Positions 31,741 to 43,287 of a stretch of DNA of 64,000 nt are shown here, piece by piece. Below the pieces are notes generated by a model. The model saw only the letters and a program-made list of their open reading frames with translations. It searched no databases and had not been told where the DNA came from. Origin of the DNA: Doryteuthis pealeii (taxonomy: Eukaryota; Mollusca; Cephalopoda; Myopsida; Loliginidae); assembly GCA_023376005.1 (NCBI GenBank), contig CM042145.1, forward strand, positions 20,927,142-20,991,141, given 5' to 3'. Numbering within the stretch: position 1 is the first letter of the stretch; each line of letters starts with the position of its first letter. The position numbers and the translations under genes are program-made.

Positions 31741-31852
31741 GTAAGATGCAATAAAAATAAAACAACTAAAAGTAAATACTAGTGAAAATTTATAATGATG
31801 ATGATGATGATGATGACTGGCACAATGGAATCTCCCTCTCATATGATCATGT

Positions 31853-32115
31853 CCCCCCCCCCGGTTAGCTCAGTCGGTAGAGCATTCGGCTATAAACCAC
31901 AAGGTTCCTAGTTCAGTACTGGCCCTCACCAACTCAATAACACAACTGAGTAGCACTGGGATCTGTGTGGTAAAGTAAGGAGCTGATGATAGGTGTGGCG
32001 CTCCACCTCTGTCGCAAAAACAATCTCCTTGGTCTAGCGCTAGTGAAAAGAGGATAGACTCCCTCACTAATTGGCTGATACAGACTTTAGGCTACCCCGA
32101 CGACTTTTCTTACTT
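31853..32115 (+). mobile_element. SINE-A, full length with 11-bp TSD
   Basis: TATGATCATGT is repeated exactly at 31842-31852 and 32116-32126. Head CGGTTAGCTCAGTCGG, body, and tail GACGACTTTTCTTACTT. A C run precedes the head. Confidence 0.9.
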
Positions 32116-32138
32116 TATGATCATGTATTCAGGATGCT

Positions 32139-32448
32139 GATAGGTACGCGTTCTGCATCCCTGATGAACAAAAATCTATAAAGGATGCAGTAAAATCATA
32201 TCCATGCATCCCAGTGTTTTTCATTTTTCTTCATCGATCATTTCAAGCTAACTGTTAATATATTTCATAGAAATGAATTACACAGGATAGGTTACAAGGT
32301 AGGAGTTAGACGGCTTTAGTTGTTTCACCAGATCATAAATAAAAACCCTACAATTTATTGAAAAACTTTAGTTAGGACACATTAATTTTCCTGGGGACTC
32401 ATTCAAAGCAAATAGCAAGCACTAAATCAAAAAGCTATCAGCATCACT
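32139..32448 (+). mobile_element. Family D element, full copy
   Basis: Starts ATGCTGATAGGTACGCGTTC and ends GCTATCAGCATCAC; collinear with 8863-9140. Confidence 0.7.
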
Positions 32449-32590
32449 GTATTATATTAGGTATTTACTGAGTATGGGGGCATCCAGTGAGGATTTGAAC
32501 TATAGCAGTAATGGTTATCAAGACTATCATGTTAACTACTGTTCCATAACAAGATCCTTAACTTTATGCAAGACAAAAGTATATCTATAT

Positions 32591-33072
32591 CAGTGATTCC
32601 CAACGTGGGGCCTACACCCACTGGAGGGGGGGGGGGGGGGGGGGGCAATATGAAAAATATAGTAATATCAACATTTTTTTTTTTTACCCTATATGGGTAA
32701 AAATTATAAATTTATAGGGTTAAATTGTAATTACAGCCTAGCTGAGCACAACAGCTTATGCAATCTCGTCATGTGTTATCACCCACTAATGTTATCGTGC
32801 ATCTGGCATATGCGTCGTTTCTGACTTGTTTAACTTTGCAGTTCTTCATCTGTTGCCCTCCCTTGCAATTATACACATTATAAAATGGATTTTATTTGAT
32901 TAAATTTGAAGTTAAACCCTTTAGTTTTATTTGAAAGATACAATTCATTTATGTTATACTTCTTCAAAACTGATATTGTTATATATACTAAACAATTGAC
33001 GGGTGGGGGACATGAAGAAATTTGTGATAAAAAAAAAGTGGGGCATGGTACTAAAATGGTTGGGAGCCACTG
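32591..33072. mobile_element. Non-autonomous hAT-like transposon with 8-bp TSD
   Basis: Ends CAGTGATTCCCAACG and, reversed, CAGTGGCTCCCAACC. CAGTG(G/A)TTCxCAAC is a well-known hAT terminus. ATCTATAT is duplicated exactly at 32583-32590 and 33073-33080. A run of 20 G lies at 32626-32645. The interior is A/T-rich and has no transposase. Confidence 0.85.
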
Positions 33073-33080
33073 ATCTATAT

Positions 33081-33473
33081 CCACTCAGGCTTTGAAAAGC
33101 ATTTTTCCAATGTAAACTAAACCTCTGTACTTAAAAGATTATTGCTGACCTATCCAAAATACGGCATCTTTTGGCTTTGGAATCATAATCTCATTTTACT
33201 TATCCTGTTCTTGTATTCTTTGTCATTCAGCCTTACCTTCATAATTCTTACTCGGGTCCCACATTTCTAAGAGACATTTATTTAGTCTTGGTTCTATCAA
33301 ATTCTGTAATACGACAGACATGATCAGAAGGATGAGGAAAATTCAATAGGGAGAGTTTGCTTGATGTTGTTCCAGGGTGCCTGATTAGTGGAGTTTGATG
33401 CTGAACCATTTGACAATAAAGAACACGTTTCTTTTAATCCAGTTTAGCATTGTAAAATCTGAGATTTATCCAT
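33081..33473. other. No identifiable feature
   Basis: Mixed sequence; nothing recognised. Confidence 0.4.
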
Positions 33474-33848
33474 TGTACATGAATACAATTGAAAACTGTG
33501 ATCACTGTGTTTTCAGGGCCTAATTCTGGGAATATTGACACAATCAACCTAATGTTTAGCATAATTTGAATATGTCCAGTTACCTATCAAAGAAATGGGA
33601 TCGTCAAACCCAGGTTCAAATCTGGGATGGGGTTGATGCATTTCAAGTAGCAATGATGCCCCTGGTAAAAGTATAAACCCATCTCCCTCCTTCAGCTATG
33701 GATAAATAGTAGAGCAGACTGGGTCATTTAGCCTTGGTTAGGCAACCAGTTTAGAGAAGGAAAACTCTGAATTCAAAACCAATTGTACTCTGCTTAAAAA
33801 TTGACTTTGTATCAGATCCTGTCCATGGTGGAGGGATTAGTTAAATAT
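33474..33848 (+). mobile_element. SINE-B with shared upstream flank (first composite copy)
   Basis: 33474-33597 matches 53527-53647, and the SINE-B proper (about 33598-33845, CCCAGGTTCAAATCTGGGA, AGGAAAACTCTGAATTC, CTGCTTAAAAATTGAC) matches 53648-53876. A mariner end follows in both. The shared flank shows that the whole composite was copied. Confidence 0.75.
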
Positions 33849-34032
33849 AAGGGTAATCCCAAAATAAGGTCTCCAAAAATGTTGGAGACATAAGGAAACT
33901 GTTTGTGCGGCTATTGGCAATACTGTTGTGTTTGTTGTGCATATGAAGGTATCCCAAAAGTAAGGTCTCCAAAGTGTTGGAGACATAGGGAAACTGTTTG
34001 TGTGGCTATTGGCAATACTGTTGTATTTGTCG
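33849..34032 (+). mobile_element. Mariner 5' part, with its first ~95 bp duplicated in tandem
   Basis: AGGGTAATCCCAAAATAAGG at 33849 and a second copy (ATCCCAAAAGTAAGGTCTCC) at about 33948 mark two tandem 5' ends. Each continues CAAAGTGTTGGAGACAT. The element is then interrupted by an LTR and resumes at 34528. Confidence 0.75.
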
Positions 34033-34527
34033 TGTTGCATACCTCTTTACTTACTTTCATTCTTCTATTCTTCTTCTGACGTCTTTTATATCTTACGTCT
34101 TCTTCTAACATCTCTTCTAGCGTCTGGACTTCTCTTGGGGACTTTGTGTCTGGTCTTCCATTGGGGATTTCTCTTTATCAGAAACCCTGTGTCATTGGTA
34201 GTTTTTAGATAATAACGCAAGACTTTGATTTAACTTAGATCGTATTTATTTCGAAACCCCCACCAGACTACCTGCGCAGATCGAGTCGGAGCATGCAATA
34301 CATGACTCACCACCGTCGTGGTTTCTGACCGACTAACTAAAATCTATTTCTTATCTAAACCGGAAGAGGGTCTCCTCCACCGATTCTCACGGTATCCACC
34401 GGAAAGGATCAGGATGAGGTCAAGCATTGTCACTCATCCTTCAAGGCCGTGGGCTGCAACTTATAACAGCCATTTTGATTTCTACACTACTGTACATAAA
34501 TATTAGGAATCTAATAATTATGTAACA
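34033..34527 (-). mobile_element. Solo LTR inserted in mariner
   Basis: Outer bases TG...CA: on minus it starts TGTTACATAATTATTAG and ends GTATGCAACA. Related to 40989-41464 (plus) over its length, including the CCGGAAG and GACGCTAGA segments. Flanks GTCG and GTTG could be a mutated 4-bp TSD. Confidence 0.75.
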
Positions 34528-34980
34528 GTTGTACCTGTGCTTTGCCTTGCTCACTCTTGATTTGGCATTTGTTTCTGATGAATTTCCTAACTGATGTTAT
34601 CAAGTGTGAAGTTTGTGCAGTTATTCAGTTTTAGAATATAAAAGGCATTAAACCAATTGAAATTCATCACCAATTAACTGAAGTATATTGTGAGTTGTGC
34701 ATGGATGTCAAAAACGTCCATAAGTGGTGTAGGGAGTTTGCAACAACAACAAGGTTCAACGATTCCACAATGACATGGCAGCAAGTTGGTATGACATGGG
34801 AATACAAAAACTGGCACAAGGACTACAAAAAAGCATTGATTGAAATGGTGATTCTGTAGAAAATAAATAGAAGTGTATGGTGAGTCTTGCATGGATGCCA
34901 AAAATGTCTGCAAGTGGTGTAGGGAGTTTGCAACGACAACAAGGTTCAACGATTCCACAATGACATGGCGGCAAGTTCAA
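34528..34980 (+). pseudogene. Mariner transposase N-terminal fragments (two tandem)
   Basis: Plus frame from 34644 reads GIKPIEIHHQLTEVY, then CMDVKNVHKWCREF, the conserved N-terminal DNA-binding block of mariner transposases, and then jumps to the C-terminal tail, so the catalytic domain is missing. A second partial copy (34869-34980) repeats CMDAKNVCKWCREF and is cut off by the Helitron. Same deleted form as 53877-54416. Confidence 0.75.
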
Positions 34981-35799
34981 AGAGAAAAGCTAATGAAACT
35001 AAAAAAGAATGCAGATAAAAAGATTTGAAACAGAGGGGGATATAATCGAAAAATAGAACAACTGAAACTTACTCTTCCATCACTCCCGTCTTTCATTGTT
35101 AAATATTCCTAATTTCACTATTTAGTTATTTTTTCTTGTTAATGGATTTCTTTTAAGATTTATTCTGAGGTTTTTGCTAATATTGATTAAGATAAAACCA
35201 AACAATTAGAAATCAATAATACTAAGCACATATTTATTGAAATCAAATTTTAAACATCAATATTCAAATTAGCCTTTCTGTTCACACTGTAAACCGCTAT
35301 TTTGTTCTTCATATAAATACAATTGTATGTTATCAGTATGTAGACCCGCCCAACCGGGTGGGGGTCCAGTGGCTTCGGCCCTGGATCTTTACAAGTTAAT
35401 AGTGTTGATCCCAGGGGGCTATCCCCCAGGCAATACCTGCCCCCTTGACTTAAAGGGGCAGGGCTGGGTTTGTTCCCCGGTGCCTGAGGCGTCCCTCTTG
35501 CAGGGAATGCCGAAGGGATCAACGCAATTTTTGTTCTTTCCCACTCATGAGCTTTGGCCTGTGGGTGGGCCCACGTTAAAACGAGGCCTTATGCCCAGCC
35601 CATACAAGTGGGTATGAGGCAAATACCTGTAGATATGGCCAACATTATTGATAAATTAAAACAATTTTATTTATAATTAAGGTTTAAATAAAAATAAAAT
35701 CATGGAGAATGTGACTTAAATACTAAGGGAATTGTAACTTGAGTAGTGATATAGTTTCGGATACAGAGAGAAAAACACACAATCTTCATTATAATAAGA
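34981..35799 (-). mobile_element. Helitron, minus strand, interrupted and 3'-truncated
   Basis: On minus, the 5' end is TCTTATTATAATGAAG (TC at 35798-35799, after A) and the sequence follows 1257-1867. The 3' hairpin and CTAG are lost where it abuts the mariner fragment. A 283-bp GC-rich insert (35345-35627) splits it. Confidence 0.8.
35345..35627. mobile_element. GC-rich hairpin-rich insertion with 6-bp TSD, unknown class
   Basis: Inserted in the Helitron with TGTAGA repeated at both sides (35339-35344, 35628-35633). It is strongly GC-rich against an A/T-rich background. Hairpins seen: CCCGCCC/GGGTGGGGG at the start, GGGGGC-TAT-CCCCC, CTGCCCC...GGGGCAG, and CATAC/GTATG near the end. No tRNA or 5S boxes, no coding domain. 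Not recognised. Confidence 0.65.
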
Positions 35800-35816
35800 T
35801 GTAAGTTTCATTGAGA

Positions 35817-35938
35817 AGCCACGCCTACCATCAGATCCTTCTTTTACAGCATGGATCCCTGTGCTACTCCAAAGCTGGGTTGGCAAGGTCCATTTGCAAT
35901 TCCTAGGCAAGTGCTCTACAGATTGAACCAAATGTAGA
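35817..35938 (-). mobile_element. SINE-A, old diverged copy
   Basis: Reverse complement holds GATCTGATGGTAGGCGTGG and GAGTAGCACAGGGATCC; the head is strongly decayed. Confidence 0.6.
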
Positions 35939-36720
35939 GGGGACAAATTCCATTTTCCTTGTTGATAATTCCTTTTTTCAATTTAATTTATTTCATGGGT
36001 AAATTTGAAATGTTTATTCGTATGATTCTCGCTGAACATGTCTGTGGTTTAGCAGGAGTGGATTGAATTTTTGGCTTCAATGTCAGGTTGGTTAGCAAAA
36101 AATAACTTTTCTGAAAAGAAATTACCCCCAAACAAGACAAATGATTCTTGAGTATTGGTAAATTAGAATTATTCTAAGCATTTTTTTTAAACATTCAGAT
36201 TTTTGTCTTTTTTTCTTATTACATTTTTTTTTTTTTTTTCACTTCTACCTTCCTCAAGTGTACACTTCATTTGGTAAGTAGGCGGAGAGGTTCCTGTTAT
36301 AGATAGATCTAGATTGAGGTGTCAGAATTCTGCAGGCAGTGTTAATTCACCAAAAAAAAAAAAAAATGTCTACCTACAATCAGTAGATCAATACCTATGC
36401 TAATTTTCTCTGCGTGTTCAGGAGAAACTGGAGTTTTTTTTATTTTTAAAAAGAAATGTTTTTCTTAATTTCTTTTATCTATTTGATTGCAATAGGTTCT
36501 CGTAATGATTTTTACTTAGAGCCAAAGTACTTTCCTATTGAACTCAGTATTAGTCATTTAATAAGCTTTGCTTTGTTTGGCACAAGGCCAGAAGTATGGA
36601 ACACCCAGTGACAATCTGATTCACTGGGAATGATTCCCTACCTTTTATTTTGTCTTCATTTTTAAAGAGAGCAACATATTCTTTTTTTTATTTTTATAAA
36701 TGTTTAACTCTGCATAAATT
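35939..36720. other. No identifiable feature
   Basis: A/T-rich with poly-A/T runs; nothing recognised. Confidence 0.45.
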
Positions 36721-36721
36721 T

Positions 36722-36810
36722 AGGAGGCAATTGTTGTGCAATGGTTATCTTAGGAAATGTATTAAGCTATCCGAGTTCAAATCATGAATAAGGCTGTGTT
36801 ATATACTCTT
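36722..36810 (+). mobile_element. SINE-B head
   Basis: TTGTGCAATGGTTATCTTAG (A-box region) and CCGAGTTCAAATCATG (B-box region); the body is missing. Confidence 0.6.
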
Positions 36811-37019
36811 CTAACATCAGGTATATAATGGAGAGGGACAGGTGGATAGATTAGAGATGATAGTTGATGATAGGTAGTCTTACTTGGTAACTTCTGCTTA
36901 CTGCTGGTTTGTGCTAACTCGTCTACTGGTTCTATCTCATCGTCCATTTTCTCTGGTCTTCTGCTGTTAAGAGTTGGTTATTCTTCTTTGAGTAGGGCTG
37001 GACATTGCTTGTTTTAACA

Positions 37020-37455
37020 ACTTGTTTGTTTCTTGATCAAGCTTTTATTTTCAACTCTGCCCATGATTCTGCCACAGGTGTGTTGTGAACCCGAAGAGAC
37101 ATCCTCTCTGATAGGGTGCCAAGCAGTCGTAACTGAAATACGATTCTCGTTTGCTGCAAAGACTACTGCAAATGCAGGATATTTATGAAGCCTTAGAGGA
37201 TCACACAAACCAAGCAGCCAATCAGGACTCAGGGAATGGAATCACCCAAATACATGAGTGGGCTGTTCTGAATTCCCATAAGTACCAGTTGTCTTGACAC
37301 TGGTTCAGTTGTGCTTGGCCAGTCACATTGTTCAAACCAATAGTAGACTGACTGATTAACTGACTTCAATAAAGACGTAGTCCAGACGCTAGAAGAAGAA
37401 CATAAGATACCAAAGATGAGCAGAAGAATAATAGAAGTAAAGAAAGTATACAACA
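37020..37455 (+). mobile_element. LTR-like fragment
   Basis: Ends GAAAGTATACAACAC, with the GACGCTAGAAGAAG block of the solo LTRs at 34033, 40989 and 58726, and CAATAAAGACG as a possible poly-A signal. A related minus-strand piece lies at 44135-44385. The 5' end (TGTTACATAA) was not found. Confidence 0.6.
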
Positions 37456-38194
37456 CTCTCCCCCACTGTTCTGGAGCGATATACATTGAATATACTTCTA
37501 TCTCTTTTCATTTTATTAATCATCAATTCTATTTTTATTTTCAAAACCAAATATTTTCCGACCATTTAAGAGGGAGAGTAAAAAATTACCCACACTTTCG
37601 CCAGAACATATCTTCATTAAAAAACTAAAACTTATTCTCACGCCGGAAGGTCAGTTGGAATGTCACCGTTGTCACTCCCCAGTAACTTTCCAAGGACCCC
37701 GTCATTTTTAAGTCTGACATACACAATTCAAAATTCTAACTCCAGGTACATTCATAATTTATGACTGCTCATAAATTATGTAACAGCTGTTTCCATGTTA
37801 CACATTTAGTTTTCACTGTTTAATATTTAACTTGTATTTTATAGTTGTTGGTTAGATTGAAATATACATATTTTAAATGCAATATACGTACATAGACTAG
37901 GCTGAATTCTCTGGACTTAATTCAATTTTTAGTTTATGTAAATAAGCTAGTTGCATATTTGTTACCTGTGGCAGTAGTCAATGTTTGTGCGGCCATTTAT
38001 ATGCATAAATCTCTGATGTCTAAATCTAGAATTACCTATAGTAAGTTTAATAGACATTGGATTTCTTAAATGAAGCATTGCCATTTATTCTTTGATCTTG
38101 ATTTCAGTTGCCTTTTATAACAAATACTCAAAACCTAATTCTATGGCATTAATAAACAGGATATAAATAGTATTATCTGCGTTATTTGGACTAT
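37456..38194. other. No identifiable feature, one possible LTR end
   Basis: Mostly A/T-rich. AAATTATGTAACA at about 37772-37784 looks like an LTR terminus on minus but nothing follows it. Confidence 0.4.
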
Positions 38195-38262
38195 TGTCCC
38201 CATCTTCATTGTTACTTGTACAACGTTTCAGCCAATATGCCCTCCGGCCTTCTTCAGGTATT
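38195..38262 (-). repeat. Family E fragment
   Basis: Reverse complement has CCTGAAGAAGGCCGG with GGCTGAAACG; it leads directly into the 21-bp minisatellite. Confidence 0.7.
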
Positions 38263-38433
38263 TCTTGTCGGACTCGGGAACCTTCTCGGACTCGGGAACC
38301 TTCCTTTCAGACTCGGGAACCTTCCTTTCAGACTCGGGAACCTTCCTTTCGAACTCGGGAACTTTCCTTTCGAACTCAGAACTTTCCTTTCGAACTCGGG
38401 AACTTTCCTTTTGAACTCGGGAACTTTCTATGG
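38263..38433 (+). repeat. 21-bp minisatellite, ~7 units
   Basis: Units of GACTCGGGAACCTTCCTTTC plus one base. An inverted copy lies at 38446-38498 (CCCGAGTTCAAATCCGAGTT region), so the array can fold back. The unit derives from the family E junction sequence (TTGTCGGACTCGGGAACC). Confidence 0.9.
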
Positions 38434-38482
38434 CTCCCGAATACGACAAGAAAGTTCCCGAGTTCAAATCCGAGTTCGAAAG

Positions 38483-38590
38483 GAAAGTTGCCGAGTTCAA
38501 ATCCTGGATGATGCTGTTTGCATTTCACATAGTGCTAATACCCTTGGGAATGGTATGAATCCAAGTATTCTCCCTCCAGCTATGTAAATA
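38483..38590 (+). mobile_element. SINE-B partial
   Basis: CCGAGTTCAAATCCTGGATG, then AATACCCTTGGGAATGGTAT and CCAGCTATG. Joined directly to the inverted minisatellite arm. Confidence 0.7.
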
Positions 38591-38875
38591 TTACTTTACT
38601 CTTTTTTCTCTCCTGTATCTCTCTCACTCCTCTTATCTGTCTTGGACACTGCTTAAGTGGTACTTAGTTGGCTGCTGTTATTCAAACTAACAGTAGACTT
38701 ACTGACTTCAATAATTAGGTATTATTTAGATAATACAGATATTATTAGGTATTATTTATTACCAAACTCTACAGCATTGATATAGTGTTACCAAAAAATA
38801 TAGATATATAGCATTCCCAAAATAAGTGCATAACTTATATATATTTATGCAATTTAATTTTTAGTTACAGACATA

Positions 38876-39250
38876 TTGCAATCTGTATTTGAACCTGGTT
38901 TGCTGAATTTGTATTTTTGTATTATAACCAAATGCACTGCCATTATTAGCTGCTTAGTTGAAATTTGTATTGCAAATATTTGTACTCCGTTTTTTATTCT
39001 TATCCTTTTGTCTGTTCATGGACAACAACAGACTTCTATTTAGTCAAATATATAAAGATGGGTTCAGAGGCTGCAATCTGTATTTGAACCTGGTTTGCTG
39101 AATTTGTATTTTTGTATTATAACCAAATGCACTGCTGATCTTTGCCTCTTCATGTATCTGGCATTAATAGCTGCTTACTTGAAATTTGTATTGCAAATAT
39201 TTGTACTCCATGTTTGATTCTTATCCTTTTGTCTGTTCATGGACAACACA
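38876..39250 (+). repeat. Tandem duplication, ~190-bp unit
   Basis: CAATCTGTATTTGAACCTGG...CCAAATGCACTGC occurs at 38880 and 39072, and TGAAATTTGTATTGCAAATA...GGACAACA at 38957 and 39179. Copies differ by indels. Confidence 0.85.
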
Positions 39251-39600
39251 CTTCTATTTAGTTACTGCTTGTATTGAAGGTTATCAGTTGAATCACTTGA
39301 ATGACTGGTTGTGCCCGTATGAGTAAAAAAGAACTGATCTTGTTTGCATGCCTCTTGGTTGCATCTGTTTACGGGTATCCACTCTGTTTCAAGTAGACCA
39401 CCTCTCACTTGTATGCACTTGCTCTCTATGGTTTATTTATTCCTTTTTGTTTTGTTTTTGTTGTTATTGTTTATTATCAACCTTTGCTCATCTTTCTTAC
39501 GATTAAAGAGGACAGTGAGTGCTTGATGGTTGAGATAATAAGAACTTGGACAGATGGAAACAGTGTTAATACACTGAAGAGGTGTTAGAGATTGGAGAGC
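39251..39600. other. No identifiable feature
   Basis: Nothing recognised. Confidence 0.4.
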
Positions 39601-40125
39601 AGGAGAACGTGGAGAGTTGTTTAAAGAAAGAAAGAAAGGAAAGAAAGAAGGAAAGAATAAGAGGAGTGAGAGAGATACAGGAGAGAAAAAGAGTAAGGAA
39701 ATAAATTCTTTTGGGGAAAGAATAAATAGAAAAGAAAGAAGTTTTAAAATATGAAAAGAGGAAAAGAAATATAGGAAAGAAAGAGAGAGGAGAAATAGGA
39801 GAGAGAGAGGAGAAATAGAAGAGAGAAGGAGAGAGAGAGGAGAAATAGAAGAGAGAAGGAGAGAGAGAGGAGAAATAGAAGGAGAGAGTGAGAGAGGAGA
39901 AATAGAAGAGAGAAGGAGAGAGAGAGAGGAGAAATAGAAGATAGAAGGAGAGAGAGAGGAGAAATAGGAGAGAGAGAGAGAAATAGAAGGAGAGAAGAGA
40001 AATAGGAGAGAGAGGAGAAATAGAAGAAAGGGTGAGAAATAGTAGAAATAGTAGAAAGAGAGAGAAGAGAGAGAGAGAGAAGAGAAAGATGAAATAATGA
40101 AAGAAGTTTTCATGAGGAAGAAGGG
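39601..40125. repeat. Polypurine tract, GAGA/GGAGAAATAGAAG repeats
   Basis: About 500 bp almost only A and G on plus, with irregular ~28-bp units GAGAGAGAGGAGAAATAGAA. The two long minus frames are L/S/F low-complexity artefacts. Confidence 0.95.
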
Positions 40126-40730
40126 AATTAAAAAAAAAATATGAACAGTAAATTTGAATGAAAAAGGAGTTTGAAAAAAAAGTACTGAAAGAAAGAATTA
40201 TAAAAGAACTAAAAAAAAACCCCAAAAAACTTTCTTCTTTCATGAACAAAAGATGTGGGTGGTTTAGTATTTTCAATCCATACACTAAGAATTTTGTGAT
40301 GTGCATTCCAATGAGTGTTAGATTGGAAAAATCTGCAAGAAAAATTCCATCCATTCTCTCAATGAATTGTCATTCTCTATTTGTTTCTCTGCCGTAAAAC
40401 GAGACAGTGTGGCGGTGGGGGGGGGGGGGGAGAAAAATAAGAAAGATCTGGTGCCTACCGTTTCTTGGGAGAGAAGTAACCTAAATCAGGCAGATTTTAA
40501 AAAAATAAATATATATTTTGATTTCTATTTCATAATAACAGGAATGTCATTTTCATTCCCAGAGTCAGAAAAAAATTGTGTATTTTTTAACTCTTTGCCT
40601 ACTTAAAACCGCTCCAACTGCTCTCCCACGACTGCGTATTTCTACATATACCACACCCAAACGAAGTACAAAAGCTGATGATTACTTCATTATAATTTTC
40701 ATATTTTATCAGTAGGAAACTGTTGTAACT
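40126..40730. other. No gene; G run at 40417-40430
   Basis: A short TTAACTCTTTGCCTAC at about 40588 resembles the end of the element at 41775-42055, but no partner end was found nearby. Confidence 0.4.
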
Positions 40731-40895
40731 CGAGTATCAGAGTTAACAGCAAAATAATAGGAAGAAACGCAACAAGCATTAAGTATAGGGAAATATGTTT
40801 ACTAAGTAAAGATACAAGATGAACAGAGTAATTATTAATTGCTAGGTTGAATTAACAAGTCCATGAGATATCGTTATTTCCCTCTTCTGGTGTTT
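40731..40895 (+). repeat. Family F repeat, LTR-like end
   Basis: Starts TGTTGTAACTCGAGTATCAG. Reverse complement matches 61612-61765 and part of 62515-62608. The TGTTGTAAC terminus suggests an LTR or similar, unproven. Confidence 0.5.
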
Positions 40896-40988
40896 CCTCA
40901 GACATTATTTATAGGGCAAAACAGACAATTCCAGTCTCATAATTTATTTACTATATGACAGAAAGAAAGAAAGAAGGAGTGAAAGAAG

Positions 40989-41464
40989 TGTTACATAATT
41001 ATTGGATCCCTAATGCTTTTATAAGGTATTGTAGAAATCATAATGGCGATTAGTGCAGCCCACGGCCTTGAGGGATGAGTGACAACGCTTGACCTCAATC
41101 TCACCTTGCCTTCCAGGGATAAATCGTGAGAACCGGAAGGCGTAGAAGACCCTGTTCCGGTTTAAGGAGTAAGCAACTCAGTTAGTCAGTTAGAAGTTAG
41201 AAACCGAGCTAGTAACATGTAAGTCTCACTGTGCAGAATGTCTGGTTGGGGATTTACAAATAAAGTAACATCAACGTAAATTGAAGTCTTGTGTTTATTA
41301 CCTAAAAACTAACAATGACACAGGGCTTCTGATAAGGAGAAATCCCTAGCATGGAAAACCAGACCGAAGTCCCCAGACGCTAGACCAGACCAAGATGATA
41401 GACGATCAGAATAGCAAAGCTGGCCAGAAGAAGAGACGACAAGAAGTAAGAAGGGTATACAACG
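40989..41464 (+). mobile_element. Solo LTR
   Basis: Starts TGTTACATAATTATTGG, ends GTATACAACG (expected CA). Related to 34033-34527 (minus). Contains AATAAAGTAAC as possible poly-A signal. No clear TSD. Confidence 0.7.
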
Positions 41465-41769
41465 TTATGCTGATTTGGTAATGTGAAAACATCAGTATGT
41501 AACAGAAGGAAAGAAAGGAAGATACAAACAAACAAACAAAGGAAAAAAAAGAAAAAGAAAAGAACTGGAATCCTATTTCCTGGTTAGCATCAATTATCCA
41601 TATATACAGAGTGGATTGGAAGTCTTATCCCACCTAAATATATCTTAACTAACATAAAGACAAAGGGATGGATTTTCGAATGAAGCTAGCACATGACATT
41701 TCTGGTAGTTACAGTTGTCTCTGAGTTCACTTAACTTTGGATGAGCCAAGCCATAATCTCAACGTTTTC
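41465..41769. other. No identifiable feature
   Basis: Nothing recognised. Confidence 0.4.
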
Positions 41770-41774
41770 AGTCT

Positions 41775-42055
41775 GAACTCTTTGTCAACTTTAAACCGCT
41801 CACAGTGGCTCTCTTACCACTGTGATCCTACCGTAAACCCCTGGTAGCAGCTCTCACATGTGTCACTTGTTTACACTGAAAAAATCACTACAAAGGACTC
41901 AGATTACAATAATAATAGGACTTTGAATTTGAATAGAATAAGTCCTGAAGTGAATAGATAGTGAACTTTGAAATATCTCACCATACAAGTAAAAAAATAC
42001 CAAGATAATTTGGTACAGCCGTGGGGGGAATTTTGTAGGGCAAAGAGTTAACTTT
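41775..42055. mobile_element. Possible TTAA-type MITE
   Basis: Ends GAACTCTTTG and CAAAGAGTTAAC are inverted, with TTAA at the right side, as in piggyBac-type elements. A partial second copy lies at 42905-43048, on the other side of the 42093 element. Low certainty. Confidence 0.4.
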
Positions 42056-42092
42056 GTATGGGCTATAAAATGCTCTCTGAACAGATCAGCTA

Positions 42093-42894
42093 ATTACACT
42101 GGTTTACAAAAAAATATTTTTTGTCTGAGGCAAGAATGTGAATAGGTGTTTTTTACTAATTTGGGTGGGCTGAATTCAAATTTTATAAACTGTTTTGCTC
42201 TATCACCTCTAGTTTTCTGTCTTTTAAATAGTCTCATTTTAGTATATACAGAGTATATACATGCTTATTTCAACAGTTGCAGCAGCTTATTACAGATAAA
42301 ACAGGATAGATAAAGAACATTGACGGAATAAATATACTTGGATGACACAATGTACACAATTCATAGTACCGCAGACAGTTAGAAATGTGTTTTCTTAGAT
42401 GATGTGCACTACTGGCCAGTGCACTACTGGCCAGTGCACTACTGGCTGTTGATTGAGACGTGTTGGCTACGCTTAACTGCCAAAATCCGTCTTGATATAT
42501 AGCTATATATAATGTAATGCTATCACTTACATTTATTGCATAATAACTAAAAAAAGAAGACATAAGTCACACAATATTAGAAATTAACCCTGAATGCATA
42601 TACACCTTTATGTACAGTATGTATACAAAATGTACAATATGCCTATCTAAAAAACTAGAGGTGATGAGTACAAACGGATTTCAAATCTGAATTCAGCTGC
42701 ACCCCCAAATTAAGTTAAAACAGCTATTTTTGTGCTTGCCTCAATTTCTTTGTAAACCAGTGTTATTAGACAGTAAATACTAAAGTGATTCAAAAGTTTT
42801 GCAATATTTCAATCTACCAGGTTGAGTTAAAAGTTTGTGACTCTGCCACTACTGCAATCCTACCTTAAGCTGCTGATGGTTAGTTCATTATAAT
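42093..42894 (+). mobile_element. DNA-transposon-like element, third copy
   Basis: Same family as 20578-21545 but with an internal deletion. It carries a triplication of CAGTGCACTACTGGC at about 42404-42450. It allows the duplicated block's copy of this element to be outgrouped. Confidence 0.65.
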
Positions 42895-43287
42895 TGAGCA
42901 GAAGGGCTCAGATTACAATAATAATAGGATTTTGGATTTGAATAGAATGAGTGCTGAGGGAATAGATAGTGAACTTTGAAATATCCCATCATACAGGTAA
43001 AAAAATACCAAGAAAATTTGATGGAGGAAGTTTGGTAGGCAAAGAGTTAAGTATTTGTTTTTATGTTCATTTTCCCAATATGTTATGATTTGTATATTGA
43101 TTTATTCCAACTAATTTCCTTGTCTTTTGTTGTTTCAACATAATGTTTCAATAGTCATACTCTGTAACTTTTCTCAGGTAACTATTGTATTTTTGAATAC
43201 CAAATTTATTTCTGATAGGGCAGACGTATCACTTCCTATGGGTTTTACACCTGGAAATTAGTCTTATTAAATCAATATACAAAAAGT

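Noticed and set aside
39433..40354. 226- and 262-codon minus frames
   Set aside because: Low-complexity S/L/F frames on a polypurine tract.
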